The translations under genes were made by a program, and so were the position numbers. Positions 25,460-34,372 of a stretch of 64,000 nt of DNA are shown here, in pieces. Origin of the DNA: an uncultured Campylobacter sp. (GTDB lineage: Bacteria; Campylobacterota; Campylobacteria; Campylobacterales; Campylobacteraceae); NCBI RefSeq assembly GCF_938017775.1, contig NZ_CALIIU010000008.1:65338-129337 (forward strand). The letters run 5' to 3'. Numbering within the stretch: the stretch's first letter is position 1; every line of letters starts with the position of its first letter. Under the pieces are notes generated by a model, which saw nothing but the letters and a program-made list of their open reading frames with translations, did no database searches and had not been told where the DNA came from.

Positions 25460-26749
25460 ATGAAAATTTTAAGAAGTACGGACGCAAATTTCAAAGAGGA
25501 ATTTGCGAGGTTGGTGCGCCGCGGCGAGACGGATATGAGATCGGTAATGCTCGTCGTAAGCGGCATCATCGAAGATATCAGAGCGCGCGGCGATGAGGCG
25601 CTAGCTGAACAGATAGAGAAATTTGACAGATGGCGCGTACAGGGCGATTTGGCTATCACGCAAGAGCAGATGAGTCTCGCGTATGAAGGCTTAACCGCAG
25701 AGCTAAAAAACGCGCTTCAGATCGCATACGAGCGCATCTACGCTTATCATGAAAAACAGCTTGAGAGGAGCTGGTTTGGCTTCGATCCAAGCGGCGCGAT
25801 GCTCGGGCAAAAGATCACGCCCGTGGATCGCGCGGGGCTGTATATCCCGGGTGGCAAGGCGGCGTATCCGAGCTCGCTTCTAATGAACGCGATCCCAGCA
25901 ATCGTCGCGGGCGTGGAGGATATCAGCGTCTGCACTCCCGCCGTGGGCGGCGTCGTAAATGAGCTACTGCTTGCGGCGATGCATGTGCTGGGGATCAAAA
26001 AGGCCTACAAGGTGGGCGGCGCAAGCGCGATTGCGGCGATGGCATACGGCACGCGCACGATCGGCAAGGTCGACGTCATAACGGGTCCCGGGAACATCTT
26101 CGTAGCGACTGCTAAAAAGCTCGTGTTCGGCGATGTAAATATCGATATGATCGCGGGCCCTAGCGAAGTGGGCGTCATCGCAAACGCCGCGGCAAATCCG
26201 CGCAACATCGCCGTGGATCTACTCAGCCAAGCCGAGCACGACGAGATCGCGAGCAGCTTTTTGATAAGCGACGATGAAAAATTCGCTCTTTGCGTCGCAG
26301 AGCATATCGAGCGCGAGCTTCCTACGCTCGCGCGTGAACCGATCGCTCGCGCCAGCATCCAAAACAAGGGCGCGATTATCATCGCTCGCGATATAAACGA
26401 GTGCGTGGAGCTGATGAACGAGCTTGCGGTCGAGCACCTCGAGATCGCGACCGAGAACGCCTACGAGCTGCTTCCGCGCATACGCCACGCAGGCGCGATA
26501 TTTTTGGGCCACTATACGCCCGAGGCGATGGGCGATTATCTCGCAGGTCCTAACCACACACTGCCGACCGGCGGAAGCGCGCGATTTTTCTCGCCTCTGG
26601 GGGTTTATAATTTTATTAAACGAAGCTCGATCATAGCGCTAAATAAACGCGCCATAGACGAGCTAGGCGGCGCGTGCATGGCGCTAGCGGATGCCGAAGG
26701 GCTAGGCGCACACAAAAAATCGGTGCAGATTAGATTCGAAGAGAAGTGA
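25460..26749 (+). CDS. hisD: Histidinol dehydrogenase
   Basis: Zinc enzyme performing the last two oxidations of histidine synthesis. 429 aa, typical length. Visible blocks are PVDRAGLYIPGGKAAYPSS, the NAD-binding VGGASAIAAMAYGT, VDVITGPGNIFVATAKK, IAGPSEVGVIA, LLSQAEHDEIASSFL (Gln/His zinc ligands) and the C-terminal ANPNHTL-equivalent LAGPNHTLPTGGSARF. The final GAHKKSVQIRF is also conserved. It has its own AAGGAGCG site, and no other his gene is present in the window. Confidence 0.97.
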   Translation: MKILRSTDANFKEEFARLVRRGETDMRSVMLVVSGIIEDIRARGDEALAEQIEKFDRWRVQGDLAITQEQMSLAYEGLTAELKNALQIAYERIYAYHEKQLERSWFGFDPSGAMLGQKITPVDRAGLYIPGGKAAYPSSLLMNAIPAIVAGVEDISVCTPAVGGVVNELLLAAMHVLGIKKAYKVGGASAIAAMAYGTRTIGKVDVITGPGNIFVATAKKLVFGDVNIDMIAGPSEVGVIANAAANPRNIAVDLLSQAEHDEIASSFLISDDEKFALCVAEHIERELPTLAREPIARASIQNKGAIIIARDINECVELMNELAVEHLEIATENAYELLPRIRHAGAIFLGHYTPEAMGDYLAGPNHTLPTGGSARFFSPLGVYNFIKRSSIIALNKRAIDELGGACMALADAEGLGAHKKSVQIRFEEK

Positions 26750-27085
26750 TTTTGCGGCGGTAGCGCAATTACGAAATGAAATTTTAAAAAAGCGGCTTAG
26801 GGTTTAAATTTGCCCGCATATAGCCTAAGGCGGTTCGCATGCAGCTTAAAAATTGTAAAACGAAATTTTAAAAAGCACCGGCGGCAGTTGCGAAACCAAG
26901 AGCTGAAATTTTAAAATTTAAAGATGAGTTAAATTTTAAAAAATGTAAGCGTCGAGGTAAGAGTAAAATTTTAAAATTTCAAAAGCGCTATAAATTTAAA
27001 AAAACAGCCGTATTTGATTAAAATTTAAGGCAAATTTACTAAGCGAAATGATATACTTTCGCTGATTTTTTACAAGGAGAGAAAA
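26750..27085. other. Repeat-rich gap downstream of hisD
   Basis: About 335 bp with AAATTTTAAAATTT-type units at 26785, 26870, 26910, 26930 and 26980. No frame looks real. A -10 box for the next gene lies at 27052. Confidence 0.5.
27052..27057 (+). promoter_or_regulatory. Candidate -10 box for the small secreted protein
   Basis: TATACT within ATGATATACTTTCG, 28 bp before the ATG at 27086. AAGGAG follows as ribosome-binding site. Confidence 0.55.
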
Positions 27086-27376
27086 ATGAAAAAATCACTT
27101 TTAGTTTTGGCTAGTTTTGGCTTTGCGCTAAGTCTTAGCGCCGCAGATCTTTCAGATAGCTGCAAAGAGTATTTCGCAGATCTTGACAAGATGGTCGATA
27201 CCTACAAACAAGCAGGTCAAGAGCAGCAGGTCAAGATGTATGAGGATCAAAAAAAGCAGTCTATGGATCAGATCAGCGCACTTCCTAAGGAGCAGCAAGA
27301 GGCCACTTGCAAACAAGCTAAAGAGATATTTAAGCAGATGATGGATCAGATGAAACAACAAGGCGCTATGAAATAA
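27086..27376 (+). CDS. Small secreted helical protein (DUF5339-like)
   Basis: 96 aa. Residues 1-19 (MKKSLLVLASFGFALSLSA) form a Sec signal. The mature ~76 residues are helical and rich in Gln, Lys and Met, with two cysteines (in SDSCKEYF and EATCKQAKEIF) spaced to form one disulphide. This pattern matches small periplasmic proteins of Campylobacter and Pasteurellaceae grouped as DUF5339; the assignment is from memory. The gene has its own promoter and a good terminator, so it is probably monocistronic and well expressed. Confidence 0.8.
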   Translation: MKKSLLVLASFGFALSLSAADLSDSCKEYFADLDKMVDTYKQAGQEQQVKMYEDQKKQSMDQISALPKEQQEATCKQAKEIFKQMMDQMKQQGAMK

Positions 27377-27409
27377 GCACCTTCGCGGGCACGATGATGC
27401 CCTCTTCAG

Positions 27410-27446
27410 TCGCGGCGATGCGATATCGTCGCGATTAATTCTTTTT
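27410..27446 (+). terminator. Rho-independent terminator after the small secreted protein
   Basis: A 10-bp stem TCGCGGCGAT (27410-27419) pairs with ATCGTCGCGA (27425-27434), including one G-U pair, over a 5-nt loop. The T-rich tract TTAATTCTTTTT follows. Confidence 0.7.
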
Positions 27447-27830
27447 AAACTCACACTTTTTTTAAAGATTTTTAAATTTTAAAATTCGGATGTTTTATCC
27501 TCGTTGCTTTCGGGACTTGCTAAGAATTTCAGATTTGATATTTAGCTTGTTGCAGGAAGTCAAAACCAATAAAGCGCTCGCCGTCGCGAAAATGCTCCGT
27601 AAGGCGATGCATCTTAGTGGGACGCTGCGGTGCACCAAAGATTTACGAGCCGTTTTGGCGCGGCTCGAAACAGCGCCTCATCAATATGACAAATTCGAGG
27701 CTCGGTTTGAGCGTTATTTTATCGCGATTTGAAATAGCTGGGCCCATAGATAGAGCGAATTCGCGTCTCAGTTTGCCGCTCTGCCTATGAAATTTACGGC
27801 CAAAAACATCTCGCAAAATCGCCTTGGATT
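27447..27830. other. Gap with one weak open frame
   Basis: About 385 bp between the terminator and the next gene. A plus-strand frame of 80 codons (27490-27732, MFYPRCFRDLL...) has no Shine-Dalgarno and no recognisable domain. Its middle (AVAKMLRKAMHLSGTLRCTK) looks protein-like, so a small gene or relic cannot be excluded. Confidence 0.35.
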
Positions 27831-28448
27831 TTAATCCTTAGTAACGATCGCGCCGTTTTGTATTTCGTGCACGCAGACATTTCTGTGCAGCTCTTTATCG
27901 CTATCTAAAGTATAGTAGTGCGTTGTTACTGTGCAGCGTAAATCGGCGTCGATGACGAACTCCTGCTTGGCGCGCATCGGCGGCTTGCTTTTACCGCAGT
28001 GTACGTAATCGGCGTAAATTTCGCGACAATCGCTTATACGAAATGCGTCGTTTAAAAGGCACATAAAAACATATTCGTGCCCACGTTCGCTATCTTTAAA
28101 ATCCATCAGATAAAGCCTTAGCAGAATTGTTTTGACGCTCTTTTCTGGCAAACGACAAGCCCTTATGTCTTTGATCCTCTCCCAATACGCGCTTAGATTG
28201 TCGATTAAAAAGCTCTCCTTTGCGAACGAAAACAGCTCATTTTTATCAAGTAAATTTTTATCGATAGCCGCTAAGGGCGAAATTTCTTCCGGATAGCGCA
28301 TTGGCAGTTGCGCGATCGGTAGATCGTCGTAGATATTTTTCATGGTCTGGTAAATCTCTGGTCGCGGCGCATTGGCTCCCTTGGCTGCAGCATTTTCCAT
28401 GCCGTATAGCGCAAGTAGGCACAGCAAAAATGTCCACACCTGCTTCAT
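27831..28448 (-). CDS. Secreted protein of unknown function
   Basis: 205 aa from the ATG at 28448 (MKQVWTFLLCLLALYG), chosen because AGGAGGA precedes it and it starts a signal peptide. A start 15 codons upstream adds a charged tail with no ribosome-binding site. The mature protein has several cysteines (DIRACRLPE, MCLLNDAF, RISDCREIY, YVHCGKSK, DLRCTVTTHYY, RNVCVHEI), which suggests a disulphide-bonded periplasmic protein. No known domain was recognised. It opens the accessory region and is convergent with the weak frame upstream. Confidence 0.72.
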   Translation of the reverse strand: MKQVWTFLLCLLALYGMENAAAKGANAPRPEIYQTMKNIYDDLPIAQLPMRYPEEISPLAAIDKNLLDKNELFSFAKESFLIDNLSAYWERIKDIRACRLPEKSVKTILLRLYLMDFKDSERGHEYVFMCLLNDAFRISDCREIYADYVHCGKSKPPMRAKQEFVIDADLRCTVTTHYYTLDSDKELHRNVCVHEIQNGAIVTKD

Positions 28449-28645
28449 AGCATTCCTCCTCGTTTCGGTCGCGCCCTCTTTGCTCCTAATCATACTGCAA
28501 ATTTTAAAGCCTTAATATGAAGAAAAAAGATCAAAAATCAAAGCGCCCTTTTTACAACCACTCTCGCGCTGTCTTTTTCTGCCCTTGCTTTTGGGTTAAT
28601 TTAATCCGAGTCCTCTTGTTTTTGTGTGAAACGGACGATGCGCGA

Positions 28646-29347
28646 CTATTCGCCTTCCGTAGCCTTTTCGGTGAAGCTAACGATGCGCGGAGCTGCGATG
28701 CGCGCGTAATCCTGCGCGTTTAGGATAATCGAGTGATCGAGCAGGCCCGCGTTGAAAGCGATCTCTTCAAAGCGTCCGAATAGCGACGGATCGGCGATTA
28801 ACAGCAGTTTGTCGTGGAAGCTAAAGGGCGGCACCGAGCCGATAACGCAGTCCGTGAGATCGCCCACTTCATCGGGGCTTACGAGCGATGCTTTTGTGCC
28901 GCCGAGCCTCTCTGCCAAGCGCTTTAGATCGGTTTTATGATCGGCTGCGAAGACCGCTAGGACGTAAATTCTGCCGTTTCTGCCCGCGGGTTTGTCGCTA
29001 GGAAGCTTCAGCTGCTGCGGCACGTTGGCGCAGATTTGATCGGCGGTTAAAGTTAAATTTCCCGCGCAGGCGCCGTTTTCGCAGCCTTGAGCGCTCGCAA
29101 CGCAGGAAGAGTCGGGGTTTTGCGCGTCATCGGCGCTTACTAAATTTAAATTTTGCGCGAAAGAAATTTGCCCGTCCTTAAAGCCCTTGATCGTGCAAAC
29201 CAGCGCCTTTGCGCCTTGTCCTAGCTGCGTGCCGCGGGCTTTGGCGACTTCTGCGGAGGTGCCCGCGCTTTGGTGAGCTACTACGCGGAAGTGCGCGCCC
29301 TGCTGCGTCAAAAGCTCTTTTAGGCTTTCAAAAATTCTCTCTGACAT
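28646..29347 (-). CDS. YbaK/ProX-type aminoacyl-tRNA deacylase
   Basis: Editing-domain protein that hydrolyses mischarged tRNA, such as Cys-tRNAPro or Ala-tRNAPro. 233 aa. Family landmarks are AGTSAEVAKARGTQLGQGAK near the N-terminus, the ALVCTIKG strand with the conserved lysine, and near the C-terminus GSVPPFSF and GLLDHSIILNAQDY. A low-complexity insert of about 30 residues (~77-107), with PDSSCVASAQGCENGAC, interrupts the domain after the first strands and explains its above-average length. It is probably cytoplasmic and free-standing. Confidence 0.88.
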   Translation of the reverse strand: MSERIFESLKELLTQQGAHFRVVAHQSAGTSAEVAKARGTQLGQGAKALVCTIKGFKDGQISFAQNLNLVSADDAQNPDSSCVASAQGCENGACAGNLTLTADQICANVPQQLKLPSDKPAGRNGRIYVLAVFAADHKTDLKRLAERLGGTKASLVSPDEVGDLTDCVIGSVPPFSFHDKLLLIADPSLFGRFEEIAFNAGLLDHSIILNAQDYARIAAPRIVSFTEKATEGE

Positions 29348-29833
29348 GCTCTCTCCTTGTTTTTGCGAAATTATACTGAAATTTTAACTAAACGACGCAT
29401 CGGCGCCAAATTTTGCAACCTCGCCACTTTTGTTGGCGCAATGCTTGCCGCCGCCGCATAGGCTTTGTATGTCGCGCATTTTACGGCTAAATTTTTAAAA
29501 TTTAAAAGGCGGATAGGCTGAAGGCGCGCTAAATTTTACGGCCGCAATCTACGCAGAAGCGCGATGAGGTCCCGTCGCGCATAAAATTTACGCAAAGGCG
29601 CGGCAAAATTTCGCGGTTAAAATTTGCGCAAAGGCGCAGCATAGTTTTTAAAAAGGGCGGTTAAATTTTCTACGCGCAGTTCAGCTCTTGCGAGCGATTT
29701 GACTTTTGTGAGCAGTTTGGCTTTTGCAAGTAGTTCGGCTAGTCGGCTCGTTTGCGAACGGCTAGGTTTTTCTGCGGCGCGGACATCTATAGGCGGGTCT
29801 TAAAAGCAGATCGCGTATCTCTTTTGCAGGCGG
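29348..29833. other. Repeat-rich gap
   Basis: About 485 bp. It holds AAATTT units and loosely repeated words such as GCGCAAAGGCGCGGC and TTTGACTTTTGTGAGCAGTT / TTTGGCTTTTGCAAGTAGTT (about 29700-29740). No supported gene. Confidence 0.45.
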
Positions 29834-30343
29834 CTAAGCTTTTCTGCGTGCACGCACCCGCGCGACGACCTGCCAGAGCCCCGCGTCGCTTCGCAGCTCC
29901 TTCCGCCATGAAAACGACGCCTCGCTCATCTGTGAAAAGACGTAGCGCATCGCCCCCTTGCCGTTTTGCACTAGCACGATCTCCTCCGCCTCCTTGTGCG
30001 CGGTTAGGCGCAGCGCCGTGCCGACGCAGCCGTAAAAAATATCCCACGTCCCGCTTGCGGGCTCATAAATCCTTATCGTCGTGCCGTATTCGGCGTCGGG
30101 TTGCGGATTGATCAGTCGTTGCGTGCGCGGGGGCACGATAAACACGTCCTGCACCGCGTATCCGTCCAAAACCCGCGCAAAGAGCCACTCGCCCCTGACT
30201 TCACGCGGCGTGCCGCTCTGCAGGCCGTCCGTCCACCATATGTCCCAGTCGCCGATGAGCGGCGCGAAAAAATCGTGCTCGCTCGGTATCTTTGCACTCC
30301 GTGCGTCGCTGCATAGAGCCTTTACAAATCCGCTTTTTTGCAT
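29834..30343 (-). CDS. Protein of unknown function, lipocalin-like/DUF1579 resemblance
   Basis: 169 aa from the ATG at 30343, 5 nt after AAGGAGCG. The middle has the sequence style of small beta-barrel proteins: LIGDWDIWWTDG, VRGEWLFARVLDGYAVQDVF and TWDIFYGCVG, each a Trp-containing strand. The family usually reads GEWHF-VLDGRAVQDVW, which is a close match. No signal peptide, so it is probably cytoplasmic. Substrate unknown. The C-terminal RARRKA is basic. Confidence 0.7.
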   Translation of the reverse strand: MQKSGFVKALCSDARSAKIPSEHDFFAPLIGDWDIWWTDGLQSGTPREVRGEWLFARVLDGYAVQDVFIVPPRTQRLINPQPDAEYGTTIRIYEPASGTWDIFYGCVGTALRLTAHKEAEEIVLVQNGKGAMRYVFSQMSEASFSWRKELRSDAGLWQVVARVRARRKA

Positions 30344-30360
30344 CAACGCTCCTTGCGGAA

Positions 30361-30786
30361 TTATTTCATCTTGCGGATTTTAGGCTCTTTGCTCTCTACG
30401 AGTTCGTAAATTTTAAGCTCGACCTTAACGTCTTTGGGCGCTAAAATTCTAATTTCGCCGCCATCGTAGGCGAATGGATGCGTGAGCTCGTAATAGATCC
30501 GCTTCTTTTGCTTCTTGCCGTCGCATAGCATCAGCGTTTGAGCAAGCTCATCGCCGCCGCTAAACTCGTAATAAAGCCCATCCGAGCCCTCTTTTTGCTC
30601 TATTTTGCCGCCGATCAGATACGCGTCGTTGCAGTCGGCTTTGATCTCTTTCGAAAAGACCGCTTCGACCTTAAACTGCTGCGGCGGCATCTTTGACGGC
30701 GTTAGCTGAAAGACGTTTAGCTGCTTTTGCGCCTCGCCGCCGAATAAAAACAGCGGCAATAGGAAAAATAAAACGCTTTTTCTCAT
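30361..30786 (-). CDS. Small secreted protein of unknown function
   Basis: 141 aa with a Sec signal (MRKSVLFFLLPLFLFGGEA) and a TAAGGAG ribosome-binding site. The mature part is predicted all-beta, with two cysteines (IKADCNDAYL, TLMLCDGKKQ). It resembles periplasmic or surface immunoglobulin-like small proteins, but I recognise no family. It is separated by 14 bp from the downstream DUF1579-like gene and may be co-transcribed with it. Confidence 0.68.
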   Translation of the reverse strand: MRKSVLFFLLPLFLFGGEAQKQLNVFQLTPSKMPPQQFKVEAVFSKEIKADCNDAYLIGGKIEQKEGSDGLYYEFSGGDELAQTLMLCDGKKQKKRIYYELTHPFAYDGGEIRILAPKDVKVELKIYELVESKEPKIRKMK

Positions 30787-30870
30787 TTTTTACTCCTTAA
30801 AAAGATATTTTTATTTAAAATTTTAGCAAAATTTTTACTCATTAAACTGAAATTTCAATCGACTTCGTTT

Positions 30871-31584
30871 TTATCTATAGCAGATGATATTTTTTAGCGC
30901 CTCTGCCTCCGGTTTTAACGCCTCGCTATCGGTTTTTTGCGCGGCGCTCTTTTTGTTCGCTAAATTTTTGCTAGAGCTTTGCGGCGAGGGTTTTTCCCGC
31001 GCGTTTAAAGCTTTGACGACGTCGCGCGATATTTCGCCCTGCGTCTGCACGGTAGAAATTTCGCCGCTAGCCCCGCCAGACTTGCTCGTGCGGCGGCTTA
31101 GCACGCTTTTGATGCTTATCTTTTCGCCTGCGTAAAACGCCTCGCAAAGCCTGCCTTGCGCCTCATAGTCCGTTACTTTGACGCCGCCTTCTTGAAATTT
31201 GTAAAATTTTACCCGTTTTGCTCTTCGCAGCTCTTCGGTTCCGCCCCATACGTCGCTATGCGCGTCGAGACCCGCGAGCGCAAATGCGCCGTCTGTCGCC
31301 TTATACATATTGCCGAGCCTTATCGGTATGCGTTCGCCACTCTTTTTGGTAAGCACGAAGCCGATCTTTTCGCCATCTTTTGGGTGCGGGCGGAACTGCT
31401 TGGAGAAAAACGCCGTGAAAAATGCGACCTCCTTGATCTCGCCGTCGGTGCCTAGGTATCTCGTCCAGCCTTCTTCGGGCACGTCGATCTCAGCGACGTC
31501 TTGCCCGTCTTTTGCGCCGCATTTTAAGCCCGCGCAGCCGCTAAGCGCTAATGCCGCAAGCGCGACTAGAAATAGGTTTTTCAT
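30871..31584 (-). CDS. Lipoprotein of unknown function
   Basis: 237 aa. The lipobox LSGC places the acylated cysteine at C17 after MKNLFLVALAALA. Residues ~30-165 form a beta-rich region (VPEEGWTRYLGTDGEI, GEKIGFVLTKKSGERIPIRL). The C-terminal ~70 residues are Ser/Lys/Ala-rich and low complexity (EKPSPQSSSKNLANKKSAAQ), probably a disordered tail. It would be an inner- or outer-membrane-anchored periplasmic lipoprotein. No family recognised. Confidence 0.7.
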   Translation of the reverse strand: MKNLFLVALAALALSGCAGLKCGAKDGQDVAEIDVPEEGWTRYLGTDGEIKEVAFFTAFFSKQFRPHPKDGEKIGFVLTKKSGERIPIRLGNMYKATDGAFALAGLDAHSDVWGGTEELRRAKRVKFYKFQEGGVKVTDYEAQGRLCEAFYAGEKISIKSVLSRRTSKSGGASGEISTVQTQGEISRDVVKALNAREKPSPQSSSKNLANKKSAAQKTDSEALKPEAEALKNIICYR

Positions 31585-31836
31585 ATTTTCCCTTCAAATA
31601 AATTTTGGCTCGGAGTAGGGCGTCGCCTGCGCCTCGGCGCGTAAATTTGCGCAAAATAGGGCGCGCTTGCTTGCTTTGCTACTTGGCTTACGCTATCACA
31701 CTTCAAGGCACGCAAATACGCACGAGATAATCGGTAGCGCGGAATTTTAACGTCGCTCGGCGCCTTTTGCAAGCGTTCCGTAGCAAATCCGCCCAAAACC
31801 TCGGGCGCGCAAAGCCCGTATTACAGGCTAAATTTA

Positions 31837-32184
31837 TTAAGCCGACGTCGCCCAGATGCGTAAAAATCGCTGCCCGCTCGCCTCAAACGAGCACTCATGC
31901 CAGTCCCAGTCGTTCTCGCCGCCCATTGCGAAATTACGAGGCTCGTCTGATAGCCCTGCCGCGCTCAAAGCAGCCGCTATCCGCTCTTTCATAAAATCAT
32001 CGGGCTCGCTTGGCGTAAATTTTTCAAATTTTATCTCGTAAAGGGAGGCGAGCCCAAAGTCCGCGCGCACGAGCTTGCCGCACTGCTGCGCGAACTCCGC
32101 CGCGCTACATTCGTGCTTTGGGGCGTAGTACCAAACCTCCAGCTCCTCGATGCTCTCGCCCCAAAATTTTATGGATTTTAACAT
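31837..32184 (-). CDS. Small cytoplasmic protein of unknown function
   Basis: 115 aa with a very strong ribosome-binding site (GGAGGGGGC) before the ATG. Acidic, Trp-rich near the end (GGENDWDWHECSFEASGQRFLRIWAT), with an N-terminal strand-helix pattern (KSIKFWGESIEELEVWYYAPKH). No signal or membrane segment. Not recognised; the next gene upstream has a similar size class and acidity but no clear sequence similarity. Confidence 0.6.
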   Translation of the reverse strand: MLKSIKFWGESIEELEVWYYAPKHECSAAEFAQQCGKLVRADFGLASLYEIKFEKFTPSEPDDFMKERIAAALSAAGLSDEPRNFAMGGENDWDWHECSFEASGQRFLRIWATSA

Positions 32185-32338
32185 TTTGCCCCCTCCATTT
32201 TGCTCGTCGCGGCGATTTTAAATTTCATTGCTTAATTTCACTTGCCCCATACGGCGCAGGTTTTGCACGCAAGATCAAACTCTCGCTATTCGGCGCAAGC
32301 GCGCTGCGCAGACAAATTTAAATTTAATCCGCCGCGCT

Positions 32339-32896
32339 TTAAATTTGCACGCCGAAGTCCGTCCGCATCCCCTCTTTGCCCCTCGGCGTAAAATAGCAAA
32401 CGACGTAGCAGAGCATTCGGTCCTTGCAGTCGTATTTGGCTTCGAGGCTTTCGATAATGCGCGCAAATTCCTGCGGCGCTCTGCCCTCAAAGGCGCCTCG
32501 CAGCTCCTCTGCGGCGATATGTCGCGGGCTAAGAAGCAGATACGCTGCGCCGCCGTCCTCATCCTCGCTGATGGCGCGTAAAATTTCATCGCTCGCGCGA
32601 ACTCGCCAATGCTCTTTGCCGTCCCATTCGCGCAGGCTCAAAAACGTCGTGCCGCCGTCAGCGTCCAAAGCCTTTTCGTTTGGAATTTGAGCGCGTAAGG
32701 CGCCTTCATTTAAGCTCTCCTCGCTCGAAACCTCGATAAAAACGTCCGTGCCGAGCAGATAGCTGGTCCGCTCAAACTCGCTTTCGTACTCCCAGCCGTC
32801 AAATTTAGCGACAAATTCGCGCACCCGCTCGTCTGCTTCGCAGCCGAACATCATCGCGTCGCTATCTGAAATTTTAACGATATAAAGCTCGTTCAT
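32339..32896 (-). CDS. Acidic protein of unknown function
   Basis: 185 aa from the ATG at 32896 (MNELYIVKISDSDAMMFGC), which follows GGAAAA; a TTG four codons earlier is the alternative. The protein is acidic, with alternating strands and helices and no signal peptide. The middle has DGGTTFLSLREWDGKEHWRV. The C-terminus reads LCYVVCYFTPRGKEGMRTDF. No domain recognised. It begins 16 bp after the stop of the Trp-repeat gene upstream and may be transcribed with it. Confidence 0.6.
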   Translation of the reverse strand: MNELYIVKISDSDAMMFGCEADERVREFVAKFDGWEYESEFERTSYLLGTDVFIEVSSEESLNEGALRAQIPNEKALDADGGTTFLSLREWDGKEHWRVRASDEILRAISEDEDGGAAYLLLSPRHIAAEELRGAFEGRAPQEFARIIESLEAKYDCKDRMLCYVVCYFTPRGKEGMRTDFGVQI

Positions 32897-32911
32897 GGGA
32901 TTTTCCAAATT

Positions 32912-34339
32912 TTATTGCGGCTCGCATTTTCCGTAAACCCACTCGCGAGTTTCGTTTAGCTTAAACTCGCCGTCTTTTAGAAAATACTGCTTGCTGCTTT
33001 TGATCGCGTTTTCGCCCGTAGCTATGTAGTCGCCGATGAAGCCGCGATCCAGGACGTCCTGCGCTAAAATTTCAGGCTCAAAGACGTTTTGCGTCTTTTG
33101 CGTCTCGCGCCATTTGCCGCTCTCATCAGGCTCGCGCAGGGTGATGGAGATGTTGTTGCCCACCTCGTCGTAGTCGTAGATATACTCGTACTGCTTGCCA
33201 TCGGAAACCTGGCGATTTTTTATCACGTTGCCGCGCGCGTCGTAGCTAAGCTCGTTTTCAAACACGACCTCCCAGCGCTGCGACTCCTCGCGCCAAAGCA
33301 CGGTTTGTTCGCGTAGAGGCCTGCTTTCCTCGGTCTCCTCGTGCACGTTTTTGTAGTACTCTCTCCACTCGTTTTTTGCGGCGTCCCAGCGCAATCTTAG
33401 CTCGCTAAAGCGCCTATACTTAGGCTCGATCTTGCGCAAGATCTTTTCATCGCGCCCCCAGGCGCCGTCGCGCCACACAAAATTTATCTCGCTGCGCGTC
33501 CCGTCCGCCGCCGTAAAGACGGTATGTTTTGTAAGCGGCACCCATTTGCCGCGCCACGCGTAGCCTTCTGAGCCCGCGTAAGCGTCGCCGTTGTAGTGAT
33601 ATATTGATTTTTCGTACGGCGTCCATTTTTTCGTTTTGGCGTTCCATTCGTAGGTCGCTACGAAATTGTTTCTGTCGTTTTCGTCGATAATTCTTTTAGT
33701 AAGGTGCGTCGGCGTCCATCTGCCCTTTTTTAGCGTGAAATTTTGTAAAATTTCCGTTTCACCCTCGCGCTTTTCGACGGCTTTTTCTCCCTCGTATGGC
33801 TTGCCGTCCTTTTGCAGACTAAAATAAATTTTTGAGCCGTCCTTTGCGATCTCCTGCTTGCTTATCGCCGTTTCACGAAATTTGTTTGTATTCGCGTCCC
33901 AGTCGTATTCGACATTTTCGATCTCGCGCTCGCCGCTTTCGTCAAATTTACTAAAGCTTTTCGATACGGACGCTCCCTCTTCGCTGCTCTTTTTGTAGAT
34001 TTTTTCTAGGCGGCGGGTTTTGGCGTCGTAGTTTTGGCTCACTTCATATTCGTAGCGCGGCACGGCGCCGCCCTCTGTTTTGTAGCTCGTCTTTTGCAGG
34101 CAAATTTTATTCGCCGCCGCATGTTTCGCCGCCGCCTCGGTCGCGCTCGCAGGCATCGCAAGCGCTAACGTCGCCGCTAAAATAGAGCCTGCTAAAACTG
34201 CCGCTCGCGCCCGAAGCTTGTCTGCTAAAACCGCCGTCTGCGCCCTAAAAGCGCCCGCCGAAATAATCGCTCGCGCCTTTAAATTTAGCGCCGCAAAATC
34301 TACCGCACCCTCGGGCAAAATTTTAAAAATACCTCTCAT
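32912..34339 (-). CDS. Secreted Trp-repeat protein, paralogue 1
   Basis: 475 aa with a strong AAAGGAGCGG site before ATG 34339. The N-terminal 45 residues are a low-complexity AALNLKARAIISAG-type stretch, followed by a signal-like segment (LAGSILAATLALAMPASA, ~49-66). The mature protein is built from eight units of about 40 residues, each centred on a short turn plus aromatic: NKFRE, GRWTP, KKWTP, GKWVP, GAWGR, NEWRE, QRWEV and GKWRE. The units alternate strand-turn-strand, so a beta-solenoid or open propeller is likely. Near the end, YDARGNVIKN and YDYDEVGNN look like YD repeats of Rhs-type proteins. A shared C-terminal ending (ETREWVYGK) also occurs in the paralogue at 34996. Function unknown. 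Confidence 0.75.
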   Translation of the reverse strand: MRGIFKILPEGAVDFAALNLKARAIISAGAFRAQTAVLADKLRARAAVLAGSILAATLALAMPASATEAAAKHAAANKICLQKTSYKTEGGAVPRYEYEVSQNYDAKTRRLEKIYKKSSEEGASVSKSFSKFDESGEREIENVEYDWDANTNKFRETAISKQEIAKDGSKIYFSLQKDGKPYEGEKAVEKREGETEILQNFTLKKGRWTPTHLTKRIIDENDRNNFVATYEWNAKTKKWTPYEKSIYHYNGDAYAGSEGYAWRGKWVPLTKHTVFTAADGTRSEINFVWRDGAWGRDEKILRKIEPKYRRFSELRLRWDAAKNEWREYYKNVHEETEESRPLREQTVLWREESQRWEVVFENELSYDARGNVIKNRQVSDGKQYEYIYDYDEVGNNISITLREPDESGKWRETQKTQNVFEPEILAQDVLDRGFIGDYIATGENAIKSSKQYFLKDGEFKLNETREWVYGKCEPQ

Positions 34340-34372
34340 GACCGCTCCTTTTATCTGAATTTTAAATCGCGC

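Noticed and set aside
31581..31796. 71-codon minus-strand frame before the lipoprotein gene
   Set aside because: Its end overlaps the lipoprotein's ribosome-binding site and start; the protein is basic, without domain or start signal.
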